NCBI RefSeq assembly: GCF_000721075.1
Contig: NZ_JOEQ01000017.1
Span: 62,001-126,000 of the forward strand
Reading direction: 5' to 3'
Length of the DNA: 64,000 nucleotides
Origin: Streptosporangium amethystogenes
Lineage (GTDB): Bacteria > Actinomycetota > Actinomycetes > Streptosporangiales > Streptosporangiaceae
Under the pieces are notes generated by a model that saw only the letters and a program-made list of their open reading frames with translations, ran no database searches and was not told the DNA's origin. Position numbers and translations under genes: made by a program. Shown in pieces: positions 25,128 through 33,844 of this stretch (positions are counted from its first letter, which is position 1; every line of letters begins with the position of its first letter).

Positions 25128-27890
25128 TCACTTTGCGATTCCCCGCATGCCCGACTTGGCTCTCGACCCCGCCTCGGGTGGTCTGGCGGACACCCGCCGG
25201 TCGGGGGGCGCGAGTTCCGGGGGCAGATCGGCCCGGCTCTTCACTCCCAGCTTCCGGTAGACGCGGGTCAGATGCTGTTCGACGGTGCTCACCGTGATGT
25301 GCAGCGTCCGGCTTATCTCCCGGTTGGTGTGCCCGAGCGCGGCCAGCTCCGCCACCCTGCACTCCGAGTCGCTGAGCCCCAGCGGGTTCGGGTCCTCGGC
25401 GGGCTCCCCCGCGTCCGGCAGAACGGGACCGGTGGTCCAGCTCCTGCTGAGCCGCAGGGGCATCACTCCGGAGTGACAGATCTCGGCCTCCCGCATCGCC
25501 CGGCAGATCAGCGGCTTGGCCTCGTCGGCCTCCCCGAGTTGCTGCAGGGTCGCGCCCAGATCGGCCATCGCCCGGGACAGCAGCAGCCGGTCGCCCGCCG
25601 TCCGCAGGCACTCCACCGCCTCGCGCAGCAGCTCGGTACGCCGCGCGAGCCCGCTGGCGGCGGCCAGGATCAGCAGCGAGATGCCCCGGGTCCGCAGGTC
25701 GACGGGCTTGAGCCGCTCCATCTGCTCCGTCACCAGGTCGCGGGCCACCCCCCAGCGGCTGAGCCGGAGGTTCGCCTCGGCCAGATTGCTGCGCCAGGGG
25801 ACCAGCATCGGCCGGTCGAGTTCCCAGTCCTGCATGAGCCTGCCGCAGGTCTGGAAGTCGCTGATCGCGGCGAGCACCCGATCGGTGGCCAGGTAGTAGT
25901 GACCGCGCGCGTGCAGGTAACGCAGGCCGATCAGGGTCGCGAACATCTCGTCGGGCACCCGCTGCTGCAGCAGCTCGGCCCCCTCCTCGTACTGCCCCAT
26001 CGCCGTGCGGGCCAGCAGCAGCGTCGACCTCGGGTAGCCGATCAGGATGCCCCAGCTCTGCGCCTGCATCAGCTCCAGGGCGGCCTCCGCCCTGGCCGCG
26101 GCGACCACCACCTCCCCCTGCCGGAACGCGATCTCGGCCCGGACCGCGCCGAGCACGGCCTGCCAGGTGAGCGCGCCGCTGCGGACCGCCTCGTCGATCA
26201 GCTCGTCACACCGGTGAGTGGCCCGCTCCATCCTGCCCCCGTACATCAGGGTCAGGACGGCGATGGCCACCACCTCCAGGGTGGTCTCGCCGAGCCGGCT
26301 GCTCTGCAGGATGTTCTCGGCGCTCACCAGCGCCACCTCGCCGTCGCCGTGCGTCCAGATCGAGGTCATCCTGCGGGCCTCGTCGCCCCAGGCGGAGGCG
26401 GTGTCGAACCTTCCGTGCGGACCCCGCGACGTCCCGTAGAACCACTGGTAGGTGAGGTGCAGCTCGGCGGCGGTCTGCACGTTCAGCAGGTCGGGGGTCT
26501 CGGTCAGCGCCTCCATCGCCCTCGATGCCGTCTGCACGTCGCCGTTCCACAGCGAGTGCCGCACCACGGCCGCCGCGTCCTGGCCGAACAGACATCCCTT
26601 CTCCAGGGCCTCCCGCAGCAGCGGCAGATGCAGCGCGGCCGCCGAGGGGTTGACCCGCCACAGCGCCCGGACCAACACCTTCGTGATCGCCAGTCGCTCG
26701 CCCTCGTCGCGGACCGAGCGCAGGGCCAGTTCCAGGCACTGCACGGCCACGGCCACCTCGTTGCCGGCCAGCGCCTGCTCGGCCGCGTCCCGCAGCACCC
26801 CGGTCGCCCAGTCCTCCGGCGCCCGGTCCGCGGCGACGAAATGCCCCGCGATCTTCGTGGTGGACATGCCGCGCTGGTACAGCAGCCCGGCCGCGCGGAC
26901 GTGCAGGCACGAACGCTCCTCGGCACCGATGCCGTCCAGCACCGCCGCGGCGGCCACCGGGTGCCGGAACCAGCCGTCGGCCAGCAGGCCCGCCTCGGTC
27001 AGGACCTTCACCGCCCGCTCGGCGGCCTTCGGATTGATCTTCGCCAGGCCGCCGGTCAGCCCGGCGGAGCTCGGCTCCCCCAGGACCGCCAGGGCCCGGG
27101 CCACCCGGAGCAGCTCCGGCTCCCACCGGTGCAGACACGCCATCACCGCCTGGGCGTACGCCGCCCCGGCGGCGACCGGGTCGCCGGGGTCGGTGCGATG
27201 GTCCTCGATCAGGGCGTTGACCAGCACCGGGTTTCCACCGCTCAGCCGGTGGAGCGCGGCGGCGGCGGCCGGACCCATCGTCGGGGGCAGCACCTCGGCG
27301 ATGTCGCCGACCGACAGCGGGGTCAGCCAGATCCGGCGGTGGAACCCCCGGGTGACCTCGGCGGAGAAGGACGGGACCGTGGACTGCGGCAGATCCCACT
27401 CGTTCATGATCAGCAGAATGCGGGCGGAGCTTATCCTGCGGCACAGATAGAGCAGCAGCCGGAGTGAGAGGCCGTCCACCAGATGGACGGCGTCGACGCC
27501 GACGACCACCGGGCGCTCCCTGGACAGCTCCAGCAGGACATCGCCTATCTCGCGGACGACCTCGGCCTCCGCGTGCCGGGTGGCGCCGGGCGTCAGGGTG
27601 TGCCGCCGGATCAGCCGTGACACCTGGTCCGAGACCTCCGGCGGCAGCCCCGCGCCGTGGAACAACTGGTCGATCATGCCCGCCTGCAGGGTGTTCTCCC
27701 CCAGGGACCCGGTGGCGCTGAGCAGCAACGCTCCGGAGGTGGCCGCGACCCGGGAGAACTCGTGCAGCAACTCGGTCTTCCCGCTTGCCAGTCCCCCGCT
27801 GACCAGCACCAACCGGCCGTTTCCCGCGCCACTCTCGGCGAGCAACCCCGTCAGGACATCAAGTACGCTGCGATGCTGCGATGCCAGCAT
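25128..27890 (-). CDS. LAL-family LuxR regulator (ATP-binding)
   Basis: The 920-residue protein has an N-terminal P-loop VSGGLASGKTELLHEF (about 33-45), a STAND-type ATPase and Walker B-like VVVGVDAVHLVD, a long helical repeat middle part, and a C-terminal LuxR helix-turn-helix (LSDSECRVAELAALGHTNREISRTLHITVSTVEQHLTRVYRKLGV). This is the full layout of large LAL activators such as PikD. It is probably the second pathway-specific activator of the cluster and a candidate binder of the GGGG/CCCC dyads at 19.2-19.4 and 22.8 kb. Upstream GAGG precedes the ATG by 9 bases. Confidence 0.95.
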   Translation of the reverse strand: MLASQHRSVLDVLTGLLAESGAGNGRLVLVSGGLASGKTELLHEFSRVAATSGALLLSATGSLGENTLQAGMIDQLFHGAGLPPEVSDQVSRLIRRHTLTPGATRHAEAEVVREIGDVLLELSRERPVVVGVDAVHLVDGLSLRLLLYLCRRISSARILLIMNEWDLPQSTVPSFSAEVTRGFHRRIWLTPLSVGDIAEVLPPTMGPAAAAALHRLSGGNPVLVNALIEDHRTDPGDPVAAGAAYAQAVMACLHRWEPELLRVARALAVLGEPSSAGLTGGLAKINPKAAERAVKVLTEAGLLADGWFRHPVAAAAVLDGIGAEERSCLHVRAAGLLYQRGMSTTKIAGHFVAADRAPEDWATGVLRDAAEQALAGNEVAVAVQCLELALRSVRDEGERLAITKVLVRALWRVNPSAAALHLPLLREALEKGCLFGQDAAAVVRHSLWNGDVQTASRAMEALTETPDLLNVQTAAELHLTYQWFYGTSRGPHGRFDTASAWGDEARRMTSIWTHGDGEVALVSAENILQSSRLGETTLEVVAIAVLTLMYGGRMERATHRCDELIDEAVRSGALTWQAVLGAVRAEIAFRQGEVVVAAARAEAALELMQAQSWGILIGYPRSTLLLARTAMGQYEEGAELLQQRVPDEMFATLIGLRYLHARGHYYLATDRVLAAISDFQTCGRLMQDWELDRPMLVPWRSNLAEANLRLSRWGVARDLVTEQMERLKPVDLRTRGISLLILAAASGLARRTELLREAVECLRTAGDRLLLSRAMADLGATLQQLGEADEAKPLICRAMREAEICHSGVMPLRLSRSWTTGPVLPDAGEPAEDPNPLGLSDSECRVAELAALGHTNREISRTLHITVSTVEQHLTRVYRKLGVKSRADLPPELAPPDRRVSARPPEAGSRAKSGMRGIAK

Positions 27891-28597
27891 TTACTACATC
27901 CTCGTTTAGTCTGGCGACCCGGGTCCTACACGGCGGCAGAGTGAAACACTCCGCACTTCGCGGAATTCTCAGACGAGGGTCGTTCTCGACGGGGCTGTGG
28001 TGAGAGGGCGGCCTGCTATTCGTGGAGAACCGACGGTTTTATCGGGTCCGGCGTCACGGCAAGTCCGTCGACCCAACGGCAAAAGCATCGACAATCCCGA
28101 ATTCCTTCACGTTCCGAACCGGTCAGCGAGCATCTCGTTCAGACATCATTCCTAGCTCACCGAGACCCGCCGTGTCAGCGGGCAACCGCGGGTAACCGCC
28201 CGCCTGGCGCCGCGACACCCGGAGCCCCATGCCACGGCCAGGCCAGTGGTCCGTCCGGTACGACGAGATTCGTGATCATGAAACGCGATCTTATAGTCGA
28301 TAGGTCACAATTGGATAAATTTATTGACAACAACCTGTGGAACTGTGCCTACATCTTGCTGTCCCACGGGTAACGCCCCCGTGCTGACCTGGGCATTCGA
28401 CGGCACCGCCATTAACCCTCCGTAATGATCATGCAGCCGATCAACTCCGGAGGGCCTCCGCGTACCGGGGTTCGGGACCCCGGAAGAGCTGCGCAAGTGA
28501 TCTAGGCGCGAGCCGGTTCGGTGCGCGATACTCGTGCGGACGTGGGTGCGGCGCCCTGCGGACCGTGAATCGCCGAGCTCCAGGAAAGAGCAGACAG
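27891..28597. other. 707-bp intergenic region between LAL and methyltransferase genes
   Basis: No coding frame is convincing here. The segment 28290-28350 is AT-rich and has a TTGACA hexamer at 28324-28329 on the plus strand with a weak -10 downstream. A CACGGG-N7-CCCGTG dyad lies at 28365-28383. Divergent promoters for the LAL gene (minus) and the methyltransferase gene (plus) are expected here. Confidence 0.5.
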
Positions 28598-29500
28598 ATG
28601 AGTCATAAATATGGCCAGAGCAGTCAGTGGGCGCACATTAACGAGACCAATCTCGCACTGGACGAGACCCCCGACCTGAGCCGTTTCAAATCCAGCCGGG
28701 TGAACTACAAGCTCGCGCTCTGGAATCCGGAGGTCAACGGCCGGAGATATCTGAAGACGCTCATCTACAATCTTGGCCTCCAGTTGTCGCCGGAGAACTG
28801 GGAGCGCCTGCTCCGAATCGGGAACCGCCAGCTGGGAGAGCCCATCACGGTCACCCTGAAGGGCGAGCCGATCTGCCTGGACTATCTGCAGGCGGTTCTT
28901 GAGCTCGATTTCATGGCACGGTCCGTGAAAATGGACGGCGCACGGATCCTGGAGATCGGCGCCGGGTACGGCCGGTCCTGCCACGCCATTCTGTCGAACC
29001 ACGATGTCGCGGAATATCACATCATCGACCTGGAGAACTGCCTGAAGCTCTCCCGTGAGTACCTGCGCGCCGTGCTGAGCGGCGAGCAGTTCGAGAGGAT
29101 CAGGTTCCTGGGGATCGACGAGGTGGAGGATCTCTCCGGCGGCGAGCCCTTCGACCTGTGCGTCAACATCGACTCGTTCGCCGAGATGCCCGCGGACACG
29201 GTCAGGAACTACCTCTCCCTCATCGACGGTGTCGCCACCCGCTTCTACACGAAGAACCCGGTCGGCAAGTACCTGGACCCGGACCTGGACGGGCACTACG
29301 AGGGGCAGGCCGTGGTCCAGCAGGCCCTCGAATCCGGCCTGCTCCGCGAGATCATCGACGTGCACGACAGCGAGGCGGTCCGGGCGCAGTCCGAGCGTTT
29401 CGTCGAGGTGTACCAGCCCGGCGACGACTGGCGGCTCGTCGCGGACGGCTGGGGAACCCCGTGGAGCTACTACTGGCAGGCCCTGTACACGAAGTCATGA
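28598..29500 (+). CDS. sugar O-methyltransferase-like SAM methyltransferase
   Basis: An AGGAAAGAG site precedes the ATG by about 7 bases; the protein has 300 residues. The SAM motif I is ILEIGAGYGRSCHAIL (about residue 115), then YHIIDLENCL, and FDLCVNIDSFAEMP. The overall pattern matches the putative sugar O-methyltransferase family (TIGR04371, from memory). It lies at the right edge of the cluster next to the deoxysugar genes. O- (or N-) methylation of the attached amino sugar is inferred, and it is probably the last gene of the cluster. Confidence 0.8.
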   Translation: MSHKYGQSSQWAHINETNLALDETPDLSRFKSSRVNYKLALWNPEVNGRRYLKTLIYNLGLQLSPENWERLLRIGNRQLGEPITVTLKGEPICLDYLQAVLELDFMARSVKMDGARILEIGAGYGRSCHAILSNHDVAEYHIIDLENCLKLSREYLRAVLSGEQFERIRFLGIDEVEDLSGGEPFDLCVNIDSFAEMPADTVRNYLSLIDGVATRFYTKNPVGKYLDPDLDGHYEGQAVVQQALESGLLREIIDVHDSEAVRAQSERFVEVYQPGDDWRLVADGWGTPWSYYWQALYTKS

Positions 29501-29627
29501 TCGGCCCTCCCGGCATCCCCCACCAATCACTCCCATAACACCAGAATGATGGAAATCAGGACTACCACCGACAAAGCGTGATCGATAGCCTCTTTCGACA
29601 CTTCGTGTGCCAGAAGGAGACATATCA

Positions 29628-31049
29628 GTGCGCACACTTCCCGCCCTCATGCTGGCGGCCCTCACCGCCGGCTCGATCGGCGTGGCCGGGTTCACCCCCG
29701 CCGCGGCGGCGGAACCCGGCCTCGCGTCTCTCACCGCGACGGTCGAGGACGAACTCCTCGGCAAGCTCACCACCATCCCCGGGCTGACCGTGGTCTCGGA
29801 GACCCGGCCGACCGGCTACCGGTTCTTCGTCCTGCGCCTCACCCAGCCGATCGACCACCGCCATCCGGGCAAGGGCACGTACCAGCAGCGATTCACCCTG
29901 CTGCACCGGTCCGCCGACGCGCCGGTCGTGCTGTACACCGGCGGGTACGGCCTGCCGGTCAACCCCGGCGCCTCCCAGACCGAGCCGACCCGGCTGCTCG
30001 GCGCCAACCAGGTCTCGGTGGAGCACCGGTTCTTCCGGAACTCCCGCCCGGACCCGGCGGACTGGGAAAAGCTCGACCTCTGGCAGGAGGCCAGTGACGA
30101 GCACCGGATCGTCGAGGCGCTCAAGACGGTCTACTCGGGGAAGTGGATCCAGACCGGCGCGAGCAAGGGCGGCATGACCTCGGTCTACCATCGGCGGTTC
30201 TACCCCGGTGACGTGGACGGCGTGGTGGCCTACGTCGCGCCGAACGACCGGGTCAACCCGGCCGACCACGCCTACGACGACTTCTTCGCGAACGTGGCCG
30301 ACCAGGCCTGCCGTACCGCGTTGGACAACGTGCAGGCCGAGGCGCTCAAACGGCGCGAGCGGCTGGTTCCCCGGCTGGAGGCGACCGCCGCCCGCGACGG
30401 GCTCACCTTCGGCGACTCCCTGGGCACCGCGGACCGGTCGTTCGAGATGACGGTCCTCGACACGGTCTGGGCGTTCTGGCAGTACTCCAGGGTGTCCGAC
30501 TGCGCGGACGTGCCGGCCGCGACCGCCTCCGACGACGAGATCTACGCGTGGATCGACAACGTGGCGGGCTTCTCCTTCTACACCGACCAGGGCATGTCGT
30601 ACTACGTCCCGTACTACTACCAGGCCGCGAAGCAGCTCGGCTGGCCCGACCTGAAGTTCGCGCACCTGCGCGGCGTGGCCAGATACCCCAAGCTGTACCA
30701 GCCCAACTCGGTGCTCCCCGCCGGCCTGCGCACCGGGCACGACCCGAAGCCGATGCTCGACGTGGACCACTGGGTACGCAAGGACGCGAGCCAGATGATG
30801 TTCGTCTACGGCGAGAACGACCCGTGGAGCGCGGAGCGGTTCACGCCCAGCCGGAAGGACTCCCATCTGTACGTCGCCCCCGGCGCCAACCACGGCGCGA
30901 ACATCTCCCAGCTGAGCCCGGCCGAGCGCGACGCGGCGACGGCGACGCTCAGGCGCTGGGCCGGGGTGTCCGACAACGTCACCGTCAACAACCGCGCGGT
31001 GCCGCCCCTCCCCGAAGACGACATGCTCCCCCCGCGCGGGGAGCGCTGA
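29628..31049 (+). CDS. secreted S37-type tripeptidyl aminopeptidase
   Basis: GTG at 29628, eight bases after AAGGAG, gives 473 residues. A signal peptide (residues 1-28, MRTLPALMLAALTAG... cleavage after AAAA) is followed by the S37 peptidase fold: GASKGGMTSVYHRR (Ser), VYGENDPWS (Asp), PGANHGANI (His). S37 enzymes of actinomycetes release N-terminal tripeptides from extracellular proteins. A run of three hairpins follows the gene. It is probably not part of the biosynthetic cluster. Confidence 0.92.
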   Translation: MRTLPALMLAALTAGSIGVAGFTPAAAAEPGLASLTATVEDELLGKLTTIPGLTVVSETRPTGYRFFVLRLTQPIDHRHPGKGTYQQRFTLLHRSADAPVVLYTGGYGLPVNPGASQTEPTRLLGANQVSVEHRFFRNSRPDPADWEKLDLWQEASDEHRIVEALKTVYSGKWIQTGASKGGMTSVYHRRFYPGDVDGVVAYVAPNDRVNPADHAYDDFFANVADQACRTALDNVQAEALKRRERLVPRLEATAARDGLTFGDSLGTADRSFEMTVLDTVWAFWQYSRVSDCADVPAATASDDEIYAWIDNVAGFSFYTDQGMSYYVPYYYQAAKQLGWPDLKFAHLRGVARYPKLYQPNSVLPAGLRTGHDPKPMLDVDHWVRKDASQMMFVYGENDPWSAERFTPSRKDSHLYVAPGANHGANISQLSPAERDAATATLRRWAGVSDNVTVNNRAVPPLPEDDMLPPRGER

Positions 31050-31057
31050 TCTCCCCT

Positions 31058-31194
31058 CCCGGTACGGCCGGCCTGCCGCCGTACCGGGACCGGGGGCGTG
31101 GCGCTCCCGCCACGCCCCCGGGCGAACAGCTGAATATCCCGGTTTTGAGATGAAATGCCCGGGGCATCCCCGCACGACCGTGCGGGGACGCCCC
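31058..31194 (+). terminator. array of three strong hairpins
   Basis: Three consecutive perfect or near-perfect stem-loops lie between two secreted peptidase genes: 31058-31088 (11-bp stem, 9-base loop), 31091-31120 (13-bp perfect stem, CTCC loop) and 31161-31194 (14 bp with one mismatch, GACC loop). They are probably transcription terminators after the S37 gene. No T tract follows, as is common in high-GC actinomycetes. Confidence 0.75.
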
Positions 31195-31221
31195 GACCGC
31201 CCCCTGGAGGTTCCCCCCGCC

Positions 31222-33528
31222 ATGCGTATCACCAGGCCGCTCACCGCCTTGGCGGCCATCTCGATGACCGCCGCCCTGCTCACCGTTCCGGCGGCACCCG
31301 CCGTCGCCGCCGCCGGCAGCGCCACCGTGGTGCCGCTCCAGGTCACCGGCGCCCCGGCCAAGCGGTTCAATCTGATCATCATGGGTGACGGCTACACCGA
31401 GAGCGAGCAGTCCGCGTTCGCCGCCGACACCGACCAGCAGCTCAACGTGATGTGGTCCATCGAGCCGTACAAGTCCTACCGCAACTACTTCAACGTCTAC
31501 CGGGTGGACATCGTCTCCGGCGAGTCCGGTATCGGCTGTGACCCCGACCTGGCCTCGGGGAAGAGGAACACCCCGCTGAGCATGGCCTTCTGGGGCGGCT
31601 GCAACCCCGCCAGCGTCCAGCGGCTGATCACCATGAGCAACTCGGCCGCCAACTCGTACGCCAACCTGGTGGCCGGGACCAGCGGCGCCAACCGGCAGAT
31701 CCTGGCCCTGGGCAACAGCGGGACCTACGGCGGAGCGGGCGGCGCCTACGCCACCTCCTCGGGCCACAACTCGATGTCGGCCCTCATCGCGCCGCACGAG
31801 ATCGGCCACTCGCTGGGCGGCCTGCAGGACGAGTACACCTACTACACGCGCGGCGTGGAGGGCGGCGTCTACACCGGGGCCGAGCCCGGCTCCGTACACC
31901 ACACCCTGCTGACCGAGCAGCAGATCGCCGACCAGCGAAAGAAGTGGTGGCGCTGGCTGGGCGAGCCCAGCGAGGCGGGCGGCACCATCGGCCGCCACGA
32001 GGGCGGCCTGTACTTCGGCAAAGGCGTCTGGCGACCCAGCGAGCACTCCATCATGCGGACGCTGGGGTACTACTACGACCAGGTCAGCCGCGAGGTCATG
32101 ACCCAGAAGATCTCCGCCAAGGTCGGCCTCATCCAGGACGGCACGCCCACCGCGTCGCCGGTCGGCGCCGACCGGGTGCTCTGGGTGGAGCCGCTGCACC
32201 CCAACAGCCACTCGCTGACCACCACCTGGAGCGTCGACGGCACCGAACTGCCGGCTGAGGGCACCGCGCTCGACCTCCGCACGCTGAACCTGCCGGCCGG
32301 CACGCACACGGTGAAGGCGACCGTCACCGACCCGACCGGCTTCGTGCGGGACCCGGCCATCCGCTCCGGCGCCCTCACCGCCACCCGCACCTGGACCGTG
32401 GACACGACCGTGACCACCGTCCCCGCCGAGGTCGGCGCCGGTCTGCTCTCCTCCACCCCCACCGACCAGGCCGTCGGCCACGACGAGGTGGTCTACGTCG
32501 AGACCACCCACCCCGACGACGCCGTCCCCGCCGTCACCTGGACGCTGGACGGCACGCGGCTCGGCAACGGCGACGGGGACCTGGACCTGGGCGCGCTCAC
32601 GCTCACCCCCGGCAACCACACCCTCACCGCCACCTCCGGCGGCGACACCCGGTCCTGGACCGTCGACAACACACCGCCCACCACCGGCTACGAACTCTCC
32701 GAGCCGCTGGTCGCCTCCGGCGACGTCCACGTCTACAACGGTCCCTTCACCATGAGGCTCACCGGCGACGACGACCAGGACGGCTACGTGGTGAGCGAGT
32801 CCCGGGTGGACGGCGACGGCTGGTTCAACTACTTCGGCTGGCCGACCTCCGCCGACCTGCCGTGGACGTTCAGCGAGAGCGGCACCGTCATCGACAGCCT
32901 CACGTTCGGCAGGCTGCCGCGCGGCAGGCACACCGTCGAGTACCGCTCGATCGACCCCAGCGGCAACCACGGCACGGCCAGGAGCTTCACCGTCACCACC
33001 CTCGCGGCGCCGCCCGCCTGCACCACCACGGTCACCGGCACCAGGAACGGGACCCTCGTTGCCCGCTCCGGCGTCACCTGCCTGAACGACGCCCGGATCA
33101 ACGGCGGGGTGACCGTCTCCCCCGGTGCCTCCCTGGTGGTCAACGGCGGCACGATCAACGGGGCGGTCACCGCGACCGCCGCCGCCGAGGTGCACCTGCT
33201 CAAGGCGCGGATCAACGGTGCGGTCGCCGTCTCCGGCACCACCGGCCGGCTGATCGTCGCCGGCTCCGACCTCAGGGGCGCGGCGGTGCTGAACGACAAC
33301 ACCACCGTCGACGCGCTCGTGATGGCGGGCACCAGCGTCCGCGGCGCGCTCGCCTGCGGCGGCAACACGCCCGCGCCGTCCAACGCCGGGGTGTCCAACC
33401 AGATCACCGGCAGCGGCCAGTGCGCCGGCCTCGTCGACCCGCGCCCCAACCCCCGAGGCAAGGCCTACGAGGCCGTGGTCTCCAGCACCGTCCCCGAAAA
33501 GGGCATGTACCAGCACGACCACAACTGA
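31222..33528 (+). CDS. secreted M64-family metallopeptidase
   Basis: The ATG at 31222 gives 768 residues. The signal peptide is about residues 1-31 (ALLTVPAAPAVAA). The catalytic zinc motif is PHEIGHSLGGLQDEY, near residue 195, preceded by LIIMGDGYTE, which is typical of M64 peptidases (IgA-peptidase-type). Several Ig-like/bacterial repeat segments follow, including DGTELPAEGTALDLRTLNLPAGTHTVKATV and DGTRLGNGDGDLDLGALTL. The C-terminus is rich in G/A/T/N repeats. It is an extracellular protease; the Ig-like repeats may help substrate or cell-wall binding. Confidence 0.9.
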   Translation: MRITRPLTALAAISMTAALLTVPAAPAVAAAGSATVVPLQVTGAPAKRFNLIIMGDGYTESEQSAFAADTDQQLNVMWSIEPYKSYRNYFNVYRVDIVSGESGIGCDPDLASGKRNTPLSMAFWGGCNPASVQRLITMSNSAANSYANLVAGTSGANRQILALGNSGTYGGAGGAYATSSGHNSMSALIAPHEIGHSLGGLQDEYTYYTRGVEGGVYTGAEPGSVHHTLLTEQQIADQRKKWWRWLGEPSEAGGTIGRHEGGLYFGKGVWRPSEHSIMRTLGYYYDQVSREVMTQKISAKVGLIQDGTPTASPVGADRVLWVEPLHPNSHSLTTTWSVDGTELPAEGTALDLRTLNLPAGTHTVKATVTDPTGFVRDPAIRSGALTATRTWTVDTTVTTVPAEVGAGLLSSTPTDQAVGHDEVVYVETTHPDDAVPAVTWTLDGTRLGNGDGDLDLGALTLTPGNHTLTATSGGDTRSWTVDNTPPTTGYELSEPLVASGDVHVYNGPFTMRLTGDDDQDGYVVSESRVDGDGWFNYFGWPTSADLPWTFSESGTVIDSLTFGRLPRGRHTVEYRSIDPSGNHGTARSFTVTTLAAPPACTTTVTGTRNGTLVARSGVTCLNDARINGGVTVSPGASLVVNGGTINGAVTATAAAEVHLLKARINGAVAVSGTTGRLIVAGSDLRGAAVLNDNTTVDALVMAGTSVRGALACGGNTPAPSNAGVSNQITGSGQCAGLVDPRPNPRGKAYEAVVSSTVPEKGMYQHDHN

Positions 33529-33539
33529 TCCGCATGACC

Positions 33540-33569
33540 GGCGGGACGTCCCCACAGGGGCGTCCCGCC
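33540..33569 (+). terminator. strong hairpin terminator
   Basis: GGCGGGACG-T-CCCC-ACA-GGGG-CGTCCCGCC is a long stem with one unpaired T, 12 bp after the M64 stop. It probably ends that transcript. Confidence 0.8.
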
Positions 33570-33844
33570 CTCGTGTTCCAGGGGATCGCCCAGGACTCCC
33601 CGCGGTCGAGCAGGCCTTCCGGCCACGCCCCGTACGACCGCCGGTAGACGGCCATCCGTTGGATCTGCGGCGATGATGGCACGATAGGTGTCCCGTGCGT
33701 GCTCAACGGCCTCCTGGCCGGCCTGGCCGCCACCCCGCGCACACCGTCCCGGTGGAAAGGGCAGGCCGGGACATGACACGGACGGCGAGAGCGATCGAGG
33801 AAAAGCGGCTCGGCTCGGTCATGGCGATATGAGTACGGGGGTTC

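Noticed and set aside
33545..33700. short frame upstream of the 649-residue gene
   Set aside because: Only shadow reading and no ribosome site; the region carries the terminator hairpin and a normal spacer.
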